Notes under the pieces: model-generated
Databases searched by the model: none
What the model saw: only the letters and a program-made list of their open reading frames with translations
What the model was told of the DNA's origin: nothing
Translations under genes and position numbers: made by a program
Shown here: one piece after another, positions 1 to 8,567 of the stretch
Numbering within the stretch: the stretch's first letter is position 1
Layout: each line of letters begins with the position of its first letter
Assembly: GCA_020633415.1 (NCBI GenBank)
Contig: JACKDQ010000005.1
Span: forward strand, 124,001 to 188,000
Direction of reading: 5' to 3'
Length of the DNA stretch: 64,000 nucleotides
Source: Deltaproteobacteria bacterium
GTDB taxonomy: Bacteria; Myxococcota_A; Polyangia; GCA-2747355

Positions 1-1
1 G

Positions 2-196
2 GAATGGGTCGCCGACGGCTACGACGGCACGGCGCTGCGCGTCGTGCGAGGTGGCTCTTGCTGCTCGATCTTCTTGCGCATGCACGCCGGAAATCGGCAT
101 CGGTTTGATCCGTCACGTCGCGAAGCTGACCTCGGCTTTCGTTGCGCGGCCGACGCGGTGGGCGAACCGACAGTGCAAAAGGAGCAGCTGTGGTGA
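2..196 (+). CDS. FGE-sulfatase domain protein, C-terminal end (5' truncated)
   Basis: The first 64 codons read as the tail of a formylglycine-generating-enzyme/sulfatase-modifying-factor domain. The translation opens with EWVADGYDG, has the family's RVVRGGSC core and ends with GFRCAAD, the usual closing GFRC element. The gene starts outside the window, so the rest of the protein is unknown. In Myxococcota this domain is often fused to Ser/Thr kinases or secreted proteins, which cannot be decided here. Its TGA stop (194-196) overlaps the GTG start of kdsA (193-195), so the two are probably translationally coupled, although no metabolic link between them is obvious. Recognition rests on motif spacing only. 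Confidence 0.7.
   Translation, partial: EWVADGYDGTALRVVRGGSCCSIFLRMHAGNRHRFDPSRREADLGFRCAADAVGEPTVQKEQLW
179..184 (+). promoter_or_regulatory. Shine-Dalgarno site that sets the kdsA start
   Basis: AAGGAG lies 8 nt before the GTG at 193-195. It lies inside the end of the upstream gene. It supports GTG 193 over the upstream in-frame ATG at 142, which would add 17 residues not found in the family. Confidence 0.7.
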
Positions 197-987
197 GCAC
201 GCGGATCGGAGCGATTTCTATTGGTAAAGGGCACCCGCTACTGCTCATCGCCGGGCCTTGTGCTGCCGAGGACGAATCGGTGGTCGACGCTGCAGCCAGC
301 TGCCTGCGCGACGCGGCCGCCGAGCACGGTATATCGCTGATCTTCAAGGCTTCTTACGAAAAGGACAACCGCACCAGCGGGCAAGCCTACCGTGGTCCGG
401 GCCGCGAGCAGGGATTGCGCTTGTTGGCGTTGGTTCGCGCGAGATATGGCCTGCCTGTGACGACCGATGTTCATCGCGTCGATGACGTCGAGGCCGTCGC
501 CGGCGAGATCGATCTTGTCCAAATCCCGGCACTGCTATGTCGACAGTCGTCGCTGCTGGACGCTGTTGGTCGAGTCGGAAAGCCGGTCAACCTGAAAAAG
601 GGACAGTTCGCCAACCGCGAAACGATCCAGGGCGCGCTCGACAAACTTCGTCGCGCTGGGGCCAGCGATCTGCTGATCAGCGAGCGCGGCTCGTGTTGGG
701 GGCCAGAGCGCCTGGTGGTTGACTTCGCGGGGCTGTCCGAATTGGCTGCCTTGGGCGCTGCGGTGGTTGTCGATGCCAGTCACGCGGCGCCGCGCCCAGC
801 GTCGATCGCTGCGCTGGCCTGTGCGGCGGTTGCGGCGGGCGCCGACGGCGTCTTTCTCGAATGTCACCCCGATCCACCACGCGCCCATTGTGACGGAGCG
901 CGGATGCTGGCCCTATCCCAAATGCCAGCGCTGATCGCCCATTTAGCTGCGCTTCGAAGGGTTAGTGACCAGTTTTCCAGCGCTTAG
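193..987 (+). CDS. kdsA: 3-deoxy-D-manno-octulosonate 8-phosphate synthase
   Basis: Condenses phosphoenolpyruvate with arabinose 5-phosphate to KDO 8-phosphate in the cytoplasm, the first committed step of the inner-core sugar of lipopolysaccharide. The 264-residue protein shows the family signatures in order: LIAGPC (Cys23), KASYEKDNR, GPG, TDVH, VQIPALLCRQ, VNLKKGQF and HPDPPRAHCDG near the C-terminus. Cys23 stands where the metal-dependent (Aquifex-type) enzymes have a metal-ligand Cys and where E. coli has Asn, so a metal-dependent class II enzyme is inferred. Length is a little short of the usual 270-285. GTG start chosen because of a well-placed AAGGAG and overlap with the upstream stop. 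The presence of KDO synthesis implies an LPS outer membrane. Confidence 0.93.
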   Translation: MSTRIGAISIGKGHPLLLIAGPCAAEDESVVDAAASCLRDAAAEHGISLIFKASYEKDNRTSGQAYRGPGREQGLRLLALVRARYGLPVTTDVHRVDDVEAVAGEIDLVQIPALLCRQSSLLDAVGRVGKPVNLKKGQFANRETIQGALDKLRRAGASDLLISERGSCWGPERLVVDFAGLSELAALGAAVVVDASHAAPRPASIAALACAAVAAGADGVFLECHPDPPRAHCDGARMLALSQMPALIAHLAALRRVSDQFSSA

Positions 988-1062
988 TGCGGCGACGGCT
1001 GCAGGGTACGGGGCGAATCGTCCTTGCTGAGCTCCGCCGACTGTGCTCATAATCCGCGCGCT

Positions 1063-1350
1063 ATGATCGCGCGATCGAAATACCTTCTACTGTTGTTGGC
1101 CGCCTGTTCGTTGGGTGGCTGTAGCCTCGGTCCGACCGAGCTGCTGATTATCTTGGTGATCGTCGTGTTGCTGTTTGGCGCGACGCGGTTGCCCGCGTTG
1201 GGCCGCGCGCTCGGCGATACGGTCAAGAGCTTCCGCGATTCGACCAAGGAAGCCCTCGACGACAAGAAGCGCAGCGATGAGCGCAAGGACAGCGAGGCCG
1301 TGCGGATCGAAGAGGCAAAGGTCGAGCGCGACGAGAAGAAGAACGACTAG
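1063..1350 (+). CDS. tatA: TatA/TatE-like twin-arginine translocase component
   Basis: TatA forms the membrane pore of the Tat export system for folded proteins. The core is clear: GPTELLIILVIV as the single membrane helix, then FGATRLPALGRALG as hinge and amphipathic helix, then a charged tail rich in K, D and E. From ATG 1063 the product has 95 residues and starts with an extra stretch that looks like a lipoprotein signal: a Lys, LLLLLAAC and then LGGC. A TTG at 1111 would give a 79-residue protein beginning MGGCSLGPTE, closer to normal TatA length. Neither start has a good ribosome binding site. No tatB or tatC is in the window. Family call is secure; the start is not. Confidence 0.8.
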   Translation: MIARSKYLLLLLAACSLGGCSLGPTELLIILVIVVLLFGATRLPALGRALGDTVKSFRDSTKEALDDKKRSDERKDSEAVRIEEAKVERDEKKND

Positions 1351-1461
1351 TCGTTCAGCCACGAGCATTCCTCGCGCTGGTCAGGCGCGGGCGGACTACT
1401 GCGAGCAGATTAGAGCATTTCCGGGAGCGCTTCGCGTGAGACCGAGCGAGCGGGGCGCGCT

Positions 1462-3840
1462 TTAGATTATGGTCTCGCGAGCTGGTCCGGGATCGGTTGC
1501 CGCGCTCTTGGTCGAACCCGGACGCACCTTGGCGTCGAGCGCCAAGTCCATCGCTTCGGCGATCGAGGCGACAAACACGAGCTCGATTTCGTCGCGGATG
1601 TCCTGAGGGATATCGACGGCATCCTTGCGGTTGCGTTCGGGCAGAAGCACGCGCTTCAAGCCGGCGCGGTGTGCGGCCAGGACTTTCTCCTTAATGCCGC
1701 CAACCGCCATCACTGTACCGCGCAACGAGATTTCGCCAGTCATCGCCACATCGGCGCGCACGGTTCGACCCGAGAGCAGCGAGACGACGGCCGCGACCAT
1801 CGTCAAACCGGCCGAGGGCCCGTCCTTGCGCACTGCACCCGCGGGCACGTGAATATGGATGTCCGACTTAGCAAAGAAGTTGTCCGGCAAGCCGAAACGC
1901 GCTGCGTTCGCCCGCGCATAGGTCAAGGCGGCCTGGGCGGACTCTTTCATCACGTCGCCGAGATGTCCTGAGAGGATCAGCTTGCCGGTACCCCGCATTT
2001 GCGTGATCTCGACAAAGAGGATCTCTCCGCCAAACGGTGTCCAACACAGACCCGTGGCGACGCCCGGGATTTCCGTGCGCTCCGCCATCTCCGGGTAGAA
2101 CTTGACCGGCCCGGCGATGTGCTCGAGGTCGCCCGGGGCGATCTGACTGGGCGGAGTCTCGTCTTTTGCGACCTGAACGGCGACGCTTCGACAGAGCGAG
2201 GCGAGCTCGCGTTCGAGGTTACGTACGCCCGCTTCGCGGGTGTAGGAATCGATCACACTGTTGATCGCCTGATCGGTGATCGAGAATTGTTCGGTACTCA
2301 GCCCGTGCTCCCTGATCTGCTTGGGGATCAGGTGATGGCGTGCGATGTGCAGCTTCTCTCGTCGGGTGTATCCCGGGATCTCAAGGATTTCGAGACGGTC
2401 TCGTAGCGCTGACGGTATCGGATCGATGTCGTTGGCGGTCGCGAAGAAAAGAACCTGCGATAGGTCGAAGGGTACCTCGAGGAAGTGATCGGAAAACGCG
2501 CTGTTCTGCTCGGGGTCGAGCACTTCGAGCAGCGCCGAGGCTGGATCACCGCGAAAGTCGCTACCGAGTTTGTCGATCTCATCGAGCACGAACACCGGGT
2601 TTCGCGTGCCTGCGCGGCGAATGCTTTGTAGAATCCGCCCAGGAAGTGCACCGACGTAGGTTCGTCGGTGGCCGCGAATTTCTGCTTCATCGCGAACGCC
2701 GCCCAAGCTGGCCCGGATGAATTCGCGGCCGAGCGCGCGGGCCACGCTACGACCCGTCGAGGTCTTGCCCACGCCGGGCGGACCGACCAAGCAAAGGATC
2801 GGACCCTTCTTATCCGGCTTGAGTTTGCGCACCGCGAGATACTCGATAATCCGCCGCTTGACCTTCTGTAAGCCGTAGTGATCTTCGTCAAGGATTCGGC
2901 GTGCGGATTCGAGGTCGAGGTGATCTTCGGTGAGCCGACTCCAGGGAAGTTCGACCAGCCACTCCAAGTAGGTGCGGGTGACGGTGTGCTCAGGTGATTG
3001 GGTCGGGATCTGCCGTAGCCGTGCGATCTGTTTGAGCGCGATGTCGCGAGCATCGGCTGGAAGGTCCGCCTCTTCCAGTCGCTGTTCGAATTCGGCAGCG
3101 CCGTCGTCGTCGTCCAAGTCGCCGAGCTCTTCCTGGATCGCGCGCATGCGTTGGCGCAACATCGCTTCACGCTGATGACGGCCCATCTCCGCACGCACAT
3201 GAGAATCGATGTGCTCTTTGACGCGATGGGTTTCGAGAGCGCGCTGCAGGCGCGTCAAGACGTCCCTCAGTCGTGTTGGCACGTCCAGCGTGTTGAGAAT
3301 TTCGATGCGCTCTTCAAGGGTCGCTTCCAGGTGTGAGCTTGCTACGTCGGCGACGCGACTGGGCTCGCGCGTTTGTTCGAGCAGTGTCGCAGCTTCGTCG
3401 GGAATTTCCGGAGCGATCGAAATGTGTTGCTTGGCTAAGTCGCGTACGGCGAGGGCCAAGCCCTGTGCTTCGACGGCTTCGGTGCCGGTTTCGACGGCCA
3501 CGGTGAATTCACCGACCATTGTGTTGTCGATGGTTTCAAGCGAGACGAGATTGAGGCGCCGCAGGCCGCGGGCGACGATCGTGCAGCGGTTGCTACCGAT
3601 GCGCATCACACGCAGTACTTCCGCCTCAACGCAGAGCGGGAAGACATCATCTGCAGTAGGATTTTCGACGTCAGCCGCGCGCTGCGTCACCAAGGCGATG
3701 CGCATCCCCGGCTGCGCGGTGGCCTTCTCGGCGACGGTAAGCGACTTGTCGCGTCCGACGTCGATCGGTTGCACCACGCCCGGAAGCAAAATCGTGTTCC
3801 GCAAAGGAACAACGGGCAGTCTTGTCGTCCTCGTCTCCAT
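1462..3840 (-). CDS. lon: ATP-dependent protease La (Lon)
   Basis: Cytoplasmic ATP-dependent protease that degrades misfolded and some regulatory proteins. The 792 residues have the full Lon layout: N-terminal substrate domain (about 5-200, starting LPVVPLRNTILLPG), AAA+ module with Walker A GPPGVGKT at 353-360 and Walker B FVLDEIDK, and a C-terminal protease domain with the Ser-Lys dyad at Ser676 (KDGPSAG) and Lys719 (GGIKEK). Length matches the family. The ATG at 3838-3840 is preceded by GAGGA at a suitable distance. It lies downstream of the 5'-nucleotidase gene on the same strand with a 238-nt gap holding its own candidate promoter. It ends tail-to-tail with the TatA-like gene. Confidence 0.97.
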   Translation of the reverse strand: METRTTRLPVVPLRNTILLPGVVQPIDVGRDKSLTVAEKATAQPGMRIALVTQRAADVENPTADDVFPLCVEAEVLRVMRIGSNRCTIVARGLRRLNLVSLETIDNTMVGEFTVAVETGTEAVEAQGLALAVRDLAKQHISIAPEIPDEAATLLEQTREPSRVADVASSHLEATLEERIEILNTLDVPTRLRDVLTRLQRALETHRVKEHIDSHVRAEMGRHQREAMLRQRMRAIQEELGDLDDDDGAAEFEQRLEEADLPADARDIALKQIARLRQIPTQSPEHTVTRTYLEWLVELPWSRLTEDHLDLESARRILDEDHYGLQKVKRRIIEYLAVRKLKPDKKGPILCLVGPPGVGKTSTGRSVARALGREFIRASLGGVRDEAEIRGHRRTYVGALPGRILQSIRRAGTRNPVFVLDEIDKLGSDFRGDPASALLEVLDPEQNSAFSDHFLEVPFDLSQVLFFATANDIDPIPSALRDRLEILEIPGYTRREKLHIARHHLIPKQIREHGLSTEQFSITDQAINSVIDSYTREAGVRNLERELASLCRSVAVQVAKDETPPSQIAPGDLEHIAGPVKFYPEMAERTEIPGVATGLCWTPFGGEILFVEITQMRGTGKLILSGHLGDVMKESAQAALTYARANAARFGLPDNFFAKSDIHIHVPAGAVRKDGPSAGLTMVAAVVSLLSGRTVRADVAMTGEISLRGTVMAVGGIKEKVLAAHRAGLKRVLLPERNRKDAVDIPQDIRDEIELVFVASIAEAMDLALDAKVRPGSTKSAATDPGPARETII

Positions 3841-3932
3841 CAGTTCCTCAAGTGCACATCAGCCGCGGGCGTCAGCGGCGTCGGTTCGGCGATCACTTCG
3901 GTTGCAAGCACACCCCGGGGGGCACGCCTACC

Positions 3933-3960
3933 AACGTAGTGTCGATGCCACCCGAGTCAA
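3933..3960 (-). promoter_or_regulatory. Candidate sigma70-type promoter for lon
   Basis: Read on the minus strand: -35 TTGACT (complement of 3955-3960), 16-nt spacer, -10 TACGTT (complement of 3933-3938). It would start transcription about 85 nt before the lon ATG. The -35 matches consensus at 5 of 6 positions, the -10 at only 3 of 6. Nothing else recognisable was seen in 3841-4078. Confidence 0.35.
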
Positions 3961-4078
3961 CCTCATCCCATAGGATGCCACGAACGCCCCGTCGGTGAAA
4001 GCACTGAGGGTCAGGCGAAATGACTTTTGTTTTGTGTCTTTTTCGTGGGTTAGGGCTGCGCTCGCGGTGCGCAGGGAT

Positions 4079-5896
4079 CTACCGACAAAGTGGTTCCGAT
4101 CGCGTGTTTGAGCGTGTTTGTCCACACCCCGGCTGTTTGGTGCGCTGGGGCAACAGTGGCAGCAGTTGCTGGACGGTTTGGGCGTTCTTCAGGGTTGCGA
4201 CGATCAAGTCGCGAATACCCTGCTGGTCGATGTGCTTTTTTTCCTCAGGAACCTGGTCCAAGACCGCCCCCAAGCCATCGCCACCGGAAAGCAAAAAGTC
4301 TGAAAGCGCGACGAGATAGCTCGACTTATCGAGCGGGCGGCCGTCGGCACTGGTCACGGTGCCGACGGTGGTGCGACCTCCGACGCATTTTACCTCGACC
4401 GACAGTCCGGCGACTTGTAGGACGCCGCCGATCGGGCGCTCGGCATAGTTATGCAGAATTCTCAGAAGCTGAGCGGTCGTAAGCCGAACTGTGGCCAGAC
4501 GGTTGTCGAAGGGAAATGACTGGAAGACGTGCCCGAAGGTGATCGGGCCCTTGGGAAGGTCGGCCCGCAAGCCGCCGGGGTTGACCAGCCCGACGTCGGC
4601 TCCGCTGCTGCGCCGCAGCACTTCGGCGACAAAGTAGCCGTAGGCGGCGATGCGGTCACGCCCTCGCTCGAGCGTGCGTGGCAGCACGGCGAGCACTTCG
4701 CCGCGCTTTTTCGCCACGCTTGCGCGGTAGGGCGCGAGCAGCTTGCTGATCTGGGAAGTGAATGTGCGGTGTCGGTCGATCAGCGGGTTGGGAGTGAGAG
4801 CCACCTGAGGTGCTCCGGGTCTTTGCCAGGGTTCGCATTGCCCGGTGTCGGAAAATACGGCGTGGCAGACAGGGGTAGGAGCTAGCACGCGTCGGTCGAT
4901 GATTTGCCCCGCAGGTGAAAAGCTCAACTCCACCCGTCCGATCGCAACGCCACGGCTACAGGCTTCGACCAACGGCGTCCCGTTAATCTGCTGCCAGAGG
5001 CAGCGGTGGCTGTGGCCAGCGACGATTGCGTCGACAGTTCCCGGTGCCAGGTTGCGCGCGAGATCGATAATCTCGCCATCGCAGCTTGCTGCAGCACGCG
5101 AGCTACATAATCCGCCGGCGTGGGCGACGACGACGACCGCCTGAGCGCCGCGCGCGCGAAGCGCGGATGCCTGGCGCTCGACAACCGGTTGTAGCGGCAA
5201 GAAGCGCAAGTCGCGAACGTTGTCGGGGAAGGTCGTTTGCGGCGTGTCGGTTGTCGTCAGGCCGATGATGCCGATCCGAAGCTTGCCGCGATCGATCAGC
5301 AACGTCTTTTTGATGTTTGGCCAATCGTCTCCGCCCTCGATGTTGGCCGACAACAGCGGGAACGCCTCGAGTGCGGCGAGCGCTTTGAGCGCACCGCGCC
5401 GATCCTCACCCGGCTTAGCGATTACTGCTGGGCCGACCGGGCCGAAATCGAATTCGTGGTTGCCGATCGCTGCCGCATCGACCTTGAGCAAGCGAAAGAA
5501 CTCGGCGACCGGCCGACCTTCGAAAGTGTTCGAAAGCAGCGTGCCCTGCATGAAGTCGCCGCCATCGAGCAGTAGGGTTGGACCGCGATGCCGGCTGCGC
5601 AGCTCGGTGATCGTGGCTGCCAGCGCTTCGGCACCGCCGACAGCGAGTGCACGTGGCGGCTTCTCGCTGGTTGTCAGTTCGAGTGGGTCGAGTTGACCAT
5701 GAAGGTCGTTGATCGCGAGCAGCAGCAGCCGCGTAACATCATTATTGCGATCATTGCGATTAATGCGCGAGAGCGGGGGCTTTGAGGTGCGGCACCCGAC
5801 GAGCAAGGCGCAAGCGACGACGCTGGCGATCAGCGCGGTGCTACGATTGACGACGAAAGGGCGCACTGGCGGTCGGCGGGTTGGTCGGAGATGCAT
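4079..5896 (-). CDS. 5'-nucleotidase/UshA-type metallophosphatase lipoprotein
   Basis: Predicted envelope-anchored enzyme that removes phosphate from nucleotides or related esters. The 605-residue product has an N-terminal basic stretch, a hydrophobic segment and the lipobox LVGC (Cys35). Next comes a calcineurin-type phosphoesterase domain with the metal-binding series NDLHGQ, DGGDFMQG, GNHEFDFG and GHSHR, and then a 5'-nucleotidase C-terminal domain with NPGGLRADLP, PFDNRL and SGGDG. The order and length fit UshA/YfkN/CpdB relatives; the true substrate cannot be read from the sequence. The start lies in a palindromic ATGCAT with no clear ribosome binding site, so a slightly different start is possible. 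Divergent from the TPR gene at 6070. Confidence 0.88.
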   Translation of the reverse strand: MHLRPTRRPPVRPFVVNRSTALIASVVACALLVGCRTSKPPLSRINRNDRNNDVTRLLLLAINDLHGQLDPLELTTSEKPPRALAVGGAEALAATITELRSRHRGPTLLLDGGDFMQGTLLSNTFEGRPVAEFFRLLKVDAAAIGNHEFDFGPVGPAVIAKPGEDRRGALKALAALEAFPLLSANIEGGDDWPNIKKTLLIDRGKLRIGIIGLTTTDTPQTTFPDNVRDLRFLPLQPVVERQASALRARGAQAVVVVAHAGGLCSSRAAASCDGEIIDLARNLAPGTVDAIVAGHSHRCLWQQINGTPLVEACSRGVAIGRVELSFSPAGQIIDRRVLAPTPVCHAVFSDTGQCEPWQRPGAPQVALTPNPLIDRHRTFTSQISKLLAPYRASVAKKRGEVLAVLPRTLERGRDRIAAYGYFVAEVLRRSSGADVGLVNPGGLRADLPKGPITFGHVFQSFPFDNRLATVRLTTAQLLRILHNYAERPIGGVLQVAGLSVEVKCVGGRTTVGTVTSADGRPLDKSSYLVALSDFLLSGGDGLGAVLDQVPEEKKHIDQQGIRDLIVATLKNAQTVQQLLPLLPQRTKQPGCGQTRSNTRSEPLCR

Positions 5897-6069
5897 GGCG
5901 TCGCGTTGTCTCGTTGTTGTCGGGCCGTTGCCTGAGCAAAGGCGGGCACGGCAATATCTCCCCGCCGTCAGGAAGACAAGTCAAATCTCGCTGTTGCGTT
6001 CGCGGGTGCCGGGTTAGGCCAGTGCAGCGACTTTTTGCCGTCGCGCCGTTCGACACGTATCATCCAGCT

Positions 6070-7041
6070 ATGGGCGATGGTGGAAGCCGAGAGGACCAGC
6101 AATCCGGCACGACCGACAGTGAGCCGCGCGAGCAAGGGCGGGCGGTAGCGGCGACGGAGCGTTTGGCGAGCGGTCAGCAAGCGGAGACGAGCGGAGCGGT
6201 TCGCGTGGTAGCGGGGCGCGACTCGATCGAGGACTTGGTCGAAGCTGCTGATCCTGAGCTCGAACTGCCTGAGGTTGTTTCGCGAGGCGCCGCCGTCGAG
6301 TCCTCGCCCGCGCTGGAGCTTGAGGACGCCGACCTAGAGTCGCCCACGCTTGAGCTAGAAGAGGCCGATCTCAACATCAGTACGCCGCCACCGTGGCAGC
6401 AACGCGGCGAGCGGGTGGCACGTGCAGCGCCGCGCACGGAAACGGCGCGCCCGCGCAGGCCACTGACGTCGCAGACGCGTCGACTTCAGGATGGGATCAG
6501 CTCGGGGCGCAGATGGTGGCTTTGGGCGGTATGGCTGCTAGCTGTCGCCTCGCTAGGCTTCGGTGCCTACCGAATGTGGCATCACGACAAACGCGAACCA
6601 GCGAAGCCTCTCGCTGACGCCGGTGTCGACCAGCGGCTGCCCGCGATCAGCGTTGTTGACGCCCAGCTTCCCGACATCACCATCAAGTCAGATTTTTCCC
6701 GGCGTGTCAGGGTCGCGCGCCGTTTGCCACCGCCACGCCCGCCCAACGGGACGCGCGCCGACGCGGCTGGCGCTGCGTCTGTCACTGTTTCGGTTAAACA
6801 GCGCTACCAAACGGGACTGAGCCTGCTGCTTGCCGGCAATCCAGCCAAAGCGATTATCGCGTTTAACGCCTGCTTGTCTGACGAGCCGGACTATGCGTTG
6901 GCCTATCGAGGCCTCGGGCTCGCCTATGAAAAGGTCGGTCGCAAGGCCCTCGCCCGCGAGGCCTACCGTCGCTATCTTGAGTTAGCGCCCAAGGCTGCTG
7001 ATCTCCCTGCGATCCGGCAGCGGCTTGAGCAGATGAAATAG
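6070..7041 (+). CDS. Membrane-anchored TPR protein with acidic N-terminal region
   Basis: Product of 323 residues with no recognised enzyme domain. Residues 1-145 are polar and low in complexity, with two similar acidic units around 81-102 (ALELEDADLES, TLELEEADLN). A single membrane helix follows at about 149-167 (WLWAVWLLAVASLGFGAY), then a proline/arginine-rich linker and a C-terminal pair of TPR motifs at about 245-310. The predicted topology is N-terminus in the cytoplasm and TPRs in the periplasm, which suggests a scaffold or assembly factor; this is inference. ATG 6070 was chosen because the upstream frame back to 5881 overlaps the divergent nucleotidase gene. No strong ribosome binding site is visible. 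Confidence 0.7.
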   Translation: MGDGGSREDQQSGTTDSEPREQGRAVAATERLASGQQAETSGAVRVVAGRDSIEDLVEAADPELELPEVVSRGAAVESSPALELEDADLESPTLELEEADLNISTPPPWQQRGERVARAAPRTETARPRRPLTSQTRRLQDGISSGRRWWLWAVWLLAVASLGFGAYRMWHHDKREPAKPLADAGVDQRLPAISVVDAQLPDITIKSDFSRRVRVARRLPPPRPPNGTRADAAGAASVTVSVKQRYQTGLSLLLAGNPAKAIIAFNACLSDEPDYALAYRGLGLAYEKVGRKALAREAYRRYLELAPKAADLPAIRQRLEQMK

Positions 7042-7054
7042 AAAGTGGCGAACG

Positions 7055-7089
7055 GGCGCAGAAGCTGCGCCGAGCTGGGCCGGCAGCTC
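7055..7089. terminator. Tandem hairpins in a convergent gap
   Basis: Two adjacent perfect inverted repeats fill the 52-nt gap between convergent genes. The first is GGCGCAG/CTGCGCC with a 3-nt loop (7055-7071). The second is GAGCTG/CAGCTC with a 6-nt loop (7072-7089). No T-tract follows, so this is a terminator-like structure, probably acting in both directions. Confidence 0.6.
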
Positions 7090-7093
7090 GCCC

Positions 7094-8404
7094 CTAGAGG
7101 ATGTTCGCGGCGAGTTCTGCCAGCTCCGAGCGTTCCCCTTTGACCAGCGTCACGTGCCCAGCAAGCGGCTGGCCTTTGAACTGCTCGACGATCGTCGATA
7201 GGCCGTTGCTCGACGAATCGACGTAGGGGTTGTCGATCTGGTACGGGTCGCCTGTGAAGACGATTTTCGTGCTCTCGCCGGCGCGGGTGAGAATCGTCTT
7301 GGCTTCAAGTGGCGTGAGGTTCTGCGCTTCGTCGACGATCATGAATTGGTTGGGGATCGAACGGCCGCGGATGTAGGTCAGCGGCTCGACCTCGACGTAG
7401 CCAAGATTGATAAAGTCGCGGTAGCTGCGATCTTTGTCATCGCTATGAGTAATCCCGAGCAGCAGCTCCAGGTTGTCGTAGATCGGTTGCATCCAGGGGT
7501 TTAGCTTTTCTTCGACGTCGCCGGGCAAGAAGCCGATGTCGCGCCCGAGCGGAAAGATCGGTCTGCTGACCAGCAGCTTCTGAAAGCTATGATCTTCGAG
7601 CGAGCGTTGTAAGCCAGCAGCGATCGCGAGCAGTGTCTTGCCTGTTCCAGCTTTACCGATCAGCGTCACCAGCTTGATCGAGTCGTCCATCAGCAGGTCC
7701 AAGGCAAAATGCTGCTCCTTGTTCCTTGGCCGAATTCCCCAAACGCCGGACTTGAAGCGCGGCGAGGCGACTAGCCGCTTTTCCGCCGCATTATAGCGAG
7801 CGAGGGCGGCGTGACCGCTGTTGGCTTGGTTGCGGACCAAGAAACATTGGTTGGCGTAGGCTTGCGCGGAGTAGTCGATCGAACCGTCGGCGTAGAGTTT
7901 GTCAACGAGGTCGCCGTTAACATCACACTCGGCTGTGCCCGTATAGAGCTCGGTGATGTCGACATGCTCGTCGTGATAATCGACCGCCTGCAGTTTTCTA
8001 GCATCGGCGCGGATTCGTAGATTGACGTCGCGTGTGACTACGACTACCGCGGCGTCGGGCGCTTTGACCTGCTCCTGCAGCGCGACCGCTAAGATTAAGT
8101 CATCGGCGCCCTTGGCGCTCCGCTGTTCAGCGTGGACATCGTCGTCGAGATCCAAAAAGGCCACGCGAAGCAGGCCGCCGCTCTCTGTTCGTACGCCCGC
8201 AGCGAGGCTCCCCTCCTTGCGGAGATGGTCCAGGTAGCGTGAAAACAGTCGCGCGTTTCGTCCACGTTCGCTGAGCTCACGCTTGAAGCGGTCGATCTCC
8301 TCGATCGCGTAGATCGGGATAATGACCTCTTTACCCTTGAAGCTTTCGATGGCGGTGGGATCGTGAAGGAGGACGTTGGTGTCGAGTACGAACTTTTTAG
8401 TCAT
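7094..8404 (-). CDS. PIN-PhoH family protein (YlaK/PhoH2 type)
   Basis: The 436-residue product joins an N-terminal PIN ribonuclease-like domain (about 1-140, VLDTNVLLHDP with Asp8, then EEIDRFK, DDLILA and TRDVNLR) to a C-terminal PhoH ATPase domain. The ATPase has Walker A GKAGTGKT at 250-257 and Walker B MIVDEAQN, followed by TGDPYQID. PhoH2-type proteins are described as RNA-helicase/ribonuclease fusions; the cellular role here is unknown. ATG 8404 is chosen over the in-frame ATG 8458 because homologues begin just before the first PIN strand. A hairpin at 8486-8506 separates it from the giant TPR gene on the same strand. Its end faces the TPR gene ending at 7041. Confidence 0.9.
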   Translation of the reverse strand: MTKKFVLDTNVLLHDPTAIESFKGKEVIIPIYAIEEIDRFKRELSERGRNARLFSRYLDHLRKEGSLAAGVRTESGGLLRVAFLDLDDDVHAEQRSAKGADDLILAVALQEQVKAPDAAVVVVTRDVNLRIRADARKLQAVDYHDEHVDITELYTGTAECDVNGDLVDKLYADGSIDYSAQAYANQCFLVRNQANSGHAALARYNAAEKRLVASPRFKSGVWGIRPRNKEQHFALDLLMDDSIKLVTLIGKAGTGKTLLAIAAGLQRSLEDHSFQKLLVSRPIFPLGRDIGFLPGDVEEKLNPWMQPIYDNLELLLGITHSDDKDRSYRDFINLGYVEVEPLTYIRGRSIPNQFMIVDEAQNLTPLEAKTILTRAGESTKIVFTGDPYQIDNPYVDSSSNGLSTIVEQFKGQPLAGHVTLVKGERSELAELAANIL

Positions 8405-8485
8405 AACGAGACGTTCAGACTCTCCGGTAGATGTAAAATAAGTATCTGTCCAACCCATGGCGCTGTCTAGGGTTAGAGCGCTGCT

Positions 8486-8506
8486 ATCGGCGTTTTTGCC
8501 GCCGAT
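8486..8506 (-). terminator. Hairpin between giant TPR gene and PhoH gene
   Basis: Perfect 7-bp inverted repeat ATCGGCG/CGCCGAT around a 7-nt loop. It lies 62 nt beyond the stop of the giant TPR gene and 82 nt before the PhoH start, so it may end the long TPR transcript. No T-tract follows it on the minus strand. Confidence 0.45.
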
Positions 8507-8567
8507 CTGCTGCGGAAAGGCACAACGCGGGCGGCGTGCTCGTCGGGGGAGATCTCGTCGGCAGCCC

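Noticed and set aside
142..192. Upstream in-frame extension of kdsA to ATG 142
   Set aside because: The Shine-Dalgarno site and overlap with the preceding stop fit GTG 193; the extension is Arg/Gly-rich and not in the family.
2328..3200. Minus strand frame of 290 codons
   Set aside because: Different frame of the lon gene; Arg/Ser-rich translation without motifs.
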